DNA of 57,439 nt from JANPEF01 sp031413115 (lineage in GTDB: Bacteria > Eisenbacteria > RBG-16-71-46 > DASYSL01): positions 1 to 57,439 of the forward strand of contig JANOEH010000058.1 of NCBI GenBank assembly GCA_031413115.1, in the 5' to 3' direction. The translations under genes were made by a program, and so were the position numbers. The notes under the pieces were generated by a model. It worked only from the letters and a program-made list of their open reading frames with translations. It was not told the DNA's origin and did no database searches. This document shows positions 55,970 to 57,439 of this stretch, piece by piece (the first letter of the stretch is position 1; every line of letters starts with the position of its first letter).

Positions 55970-56902
55970 CTAGCGCAGGAAGTACTTGCCGGACGGATGA
56001 TTCGAGCCGTGGATCTGGCTGTGGCAGTTCAGGCACGAGCGGTTGAACAGGCGATTCGACGCCAGGTCCGGCTGGTCGTACAGCGTGCTCGGGTGCCGGG
56101 TCGCGACGTGACAACGCTGGCAGAGGAAGGGCGTCTTGCTGGCCAGGCTCCGCTGGTTGTTCGATCCATGAGGCTCGTGACAGGTGGTGCAGTTCTCGCG
56201 CACCGGCGCGTGGTCGAAGAGCATCGGCCCGCGCTTGTCCATGTGGCAGCTCTCGCACAGCTCGTTGACCGAGTTCGCCTTCAGGTTCTTCGGCGTCGCC
56301 GAGCCGTGCGGCTCGTGGCAGCTGGCGCAGTCCATGCCGCCCTCGAGCAGCGGCATGTGCGCTGAGCGCGACAGCTGCATGCGCTTGCTCTTGTGGCAGG
56401 TCATGCACAGCTCGCTCGTGTTTTCCGCCTTGAGGAGCATCTTGCGCGAGGCATCCTTCGGCTCGTGCATGCTGTGGCAGTCGACGCACTTCACGCCGCG
56501 ATCGGAGTGCATGCTCTCCTCCCAGTGCAGCTGGGCGGAGGCCGTGTGGCAGGTGATGCAGGTGCCGTTCGCCTCTTCGGGCTTCATGTTCTCGAAGCGC
56601 TTGATCGACCAGAAGCCCGGGGCGTCCTTGTCGTTGTCGGCATCGACGTGGAGCGAACCGGGCCCGTGGCACGACTCGCAGCCGACCTTGCCGTCGACGA
56701 GGGCGCTGTCCTCCTCCGCGCGACCGTGGCCGGCCAGCCGATACGAATGCTCGATCCCCTCGTGGCACTCGGCGCACGCTTCGGAACCGACGTAGGCGGC
56801 TGGTTCGGTGGTCTGGGAGTCGGAGGGGGTGGAACGCAGGGCGAACAGCCCGAGAAGCGCTCCGCCGAGGAGTGTCGCGAGGACCACGGAACGGGACCGC
56901 AT
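55970..56902 (-). CDS. Decaheme c-type cytochrome of the MtrA/DmsE/PioA family
   Basis: The protein has 310 residues. A signal peptide/anchor (SVVLATLLGGALLGLFAL) precedes ten CxxCH heme sites: CAECH, CESCH, CITCH, CVDCH, CMTCH, CASCH, CESCH, CTTCH, CQRCH, CLNCH. This exactly matches the ten hemes of MtrA, and the length matches DmsE/MtrA. Recurrent CHEPHG motifs are typical of the family. It would carry electrons from the periplasm through the MtrB barrel to or from external minerals or partners. The ATG has GGGAG 6 nt upstream. No outer-surface MtrC-type cytochrome or CymA-type quinol oxidase is seen in the window. Confidence 0.93.
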   Translation of the reverse strand: MRSRSVVLATLLGGALLGLFALRSTPSDSQTTEPAAYVGSEACAECHEGIEHSYRLAGHGRAEEDSALVDGKVGCESCHGPGSLHVDADNDKDAPGFWSIKRFENMKPEEANGTCITCHTASAQLHWEESMHSDRGVKCVDCHSMHEPKDASRKMLLKAENTSELCMTCHKSKRMQLSRSAHMPLLEGGMDCASCHEPHGSATPKNLKANSVNELCESCHMDKRGPMLFDHAPVRENCTTCHEPHGSNNQRSLASKTPFLCQRCHVATRHPSTLYDQPDLASNRLFNRSCLNCHSQIHGSNHPSGKYFLR

Positions 56903-57439
56903 GCTGTGCTCCCCCTGGACAGGAGTCGGGCCGGGCGGCGCGAGGAAAGCGTCGAATCCGCCTCCCACGCGCCGAACATCATCCACCCGGTAGTTCCCGC
57001 ACGCACAGCGGGGAGACGAAGCCCGTCGGGGAACGACGAGCAGGAGTGATTTACCTGTGAAGCGTCCCTGGCTGCAACAAGAATCCGAGTTCGGGTGTGG
57101 ATTTCGTCAAATCGCCCGACCCGGTCGCCCGGTTTCTCTCCGGTGTTCCCCCCACTCCCTCCGTCGCGTGCAATGTCACTGACCGATCATCAAGCATCAG
57201 GCGTGCCGCCCGGTCCGGACCGCACTCGTGTTGCCAGGCTGAGCCGGAAGTCATTGTCGTTGAGTGGGTTGAGCAATCCATCCCGATGGGGTACGGGAAC
57301 CGGGAGGAGTGTCGAGGATATGAACAGAGGCTTTATTTCAGGATCTCATTTCGAGATGCGGGTTCTATTAGCGGGCTGGTTGTATTAAAATAAATACGAT
57401 AGTATGCACAGTTAACCATGCTGCTCGCCTAAGATTTAA
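56903..57439. other. Region upstream of the cytochrome operon up to the window edge
   Basis: No convincing gene. It must hold the promoter of the cytochrome-porin operon; TTGCAG/18/TAAATC near 57045-57075 on the minus strand is a weak candidate. Composition turns AT-rich after about 57320 (AATAAATACGATAGT), suggesting another regulatory region or a change of neighbourhood beyond the edge. Confidence 0.35.

Noticed and set aside
57316..57389. Short plus-strand ORF near the right edge starting at ATGAACAGAGGC
   Set aside because: Only about 24 codons, no family, AT-rich context. It may be chance.

Overview
The window is about 57 kb of high-GC DNA from a diderm (Gram-negative type) bacterium. 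Outer-membrane barrels, a LpxH-like lipid A enzyme, a PorV/PorQ-type protein and a decaheme cytochrome/porin pair support this. A PorV-like protein together with a secreted protease carrying a FlgD/type IX-like C-terminal domain points to the FCB/Eisenbacteria-like part of the tree. That placement is an inference from gene content only. Genes are packed tightly, with many stop/start overlaps (ATGA, GTGA, TTGA). Recognisable sigma-70 type promoters have the form TTGACN / 17-18 bp / TAnnnT.

Layout. 1-1.5 kb: remnant of a beta-helix-type protein next to an IS630-family element with 26-bp perfect inverted repeats. 1.6-5.9 kb: leftward operon fur - histidine kinase - sigma-54 response regulator - ybbR. 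6.2-8.8 kb: DUF2064 glycosyltransferase-like gene convergent with tyrA (chorismate mutase/prephenate dehydrogenase) and a zinc-ribbon TPR membrane protein. 8.9-13.4 kb: exported heavy-metal-domain protein divergent from a tandem-duplicated 5'-nucleotidase. 13.4-18.9 kb: ABC exporter pair, cell-wall amidase and HtrA protease. 19-21.8 kb: LpxH-like hydrolase, PorV-like protein, FN3 lipoprotein. 21.8-22.9 kb: a stretch without a recognisable gene but with an orphan terminator. 22.9-26.4 kb: a TPR-GAF-AAA+-Fis sigma-54 activator and a small secreted protein. 26.6-28.1 kb: ppx and an ArsR-type regulator. 28.1-34.3 kb: rlmN, a NtrY/NtrX-like two-component system, a BamA/TamA-like barrel (frameshifted) and DUF4390. 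34.3-38 kb: ADP-forming acyl-CoA synthetase divergent from a GNAT acetyltransferase, then a secreted metalloprotease. 38.2-40.8 kb: ECF sigma (frameshifted) - anti-sigma - bactofilin-like membrane protein. 40.8-43.7 kb: enolase, FtsB-like protein, outer-membrane protein, initiator tRNA. 43.8-48.9 kb: a compositionally distinct hybrid sensor kinase/response regulator pair, then a disturbed junction and a DoxX-like protein. 48.9-53.5 kb: LTxxQ-type periplasmic protein, two L,D-transpeptidases, and small envelope and regulatory genes. 53.8-56.9 kb: MtrA/MtrB (PioAB/DmsEF)-type electron conduit.

How it fits together. The window is dominated by envelope biogenesis and stress control: YbbR, HtrA, amidase, L,D-transpeptidases, LpxH, FtsB, DUF4390, and ECF sigma with its anti-sigma. 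Sigma-54 signalling is also prominent, with three GAFTGA-bearing activators. A trans-outer-membrane electron route closes the window. The most distinctive signals are six genes whose -10 hexamer lies only 7-8 nt upstream of the ATG (predicted leaderless mRNAs), an ECF sigma gene broken by one extra copy of a 5-bp tandem repeat, an initiator tRNA with a U1:U72 mismatch, and a recently duplicated PAS domain in a kinase that looks foreign.
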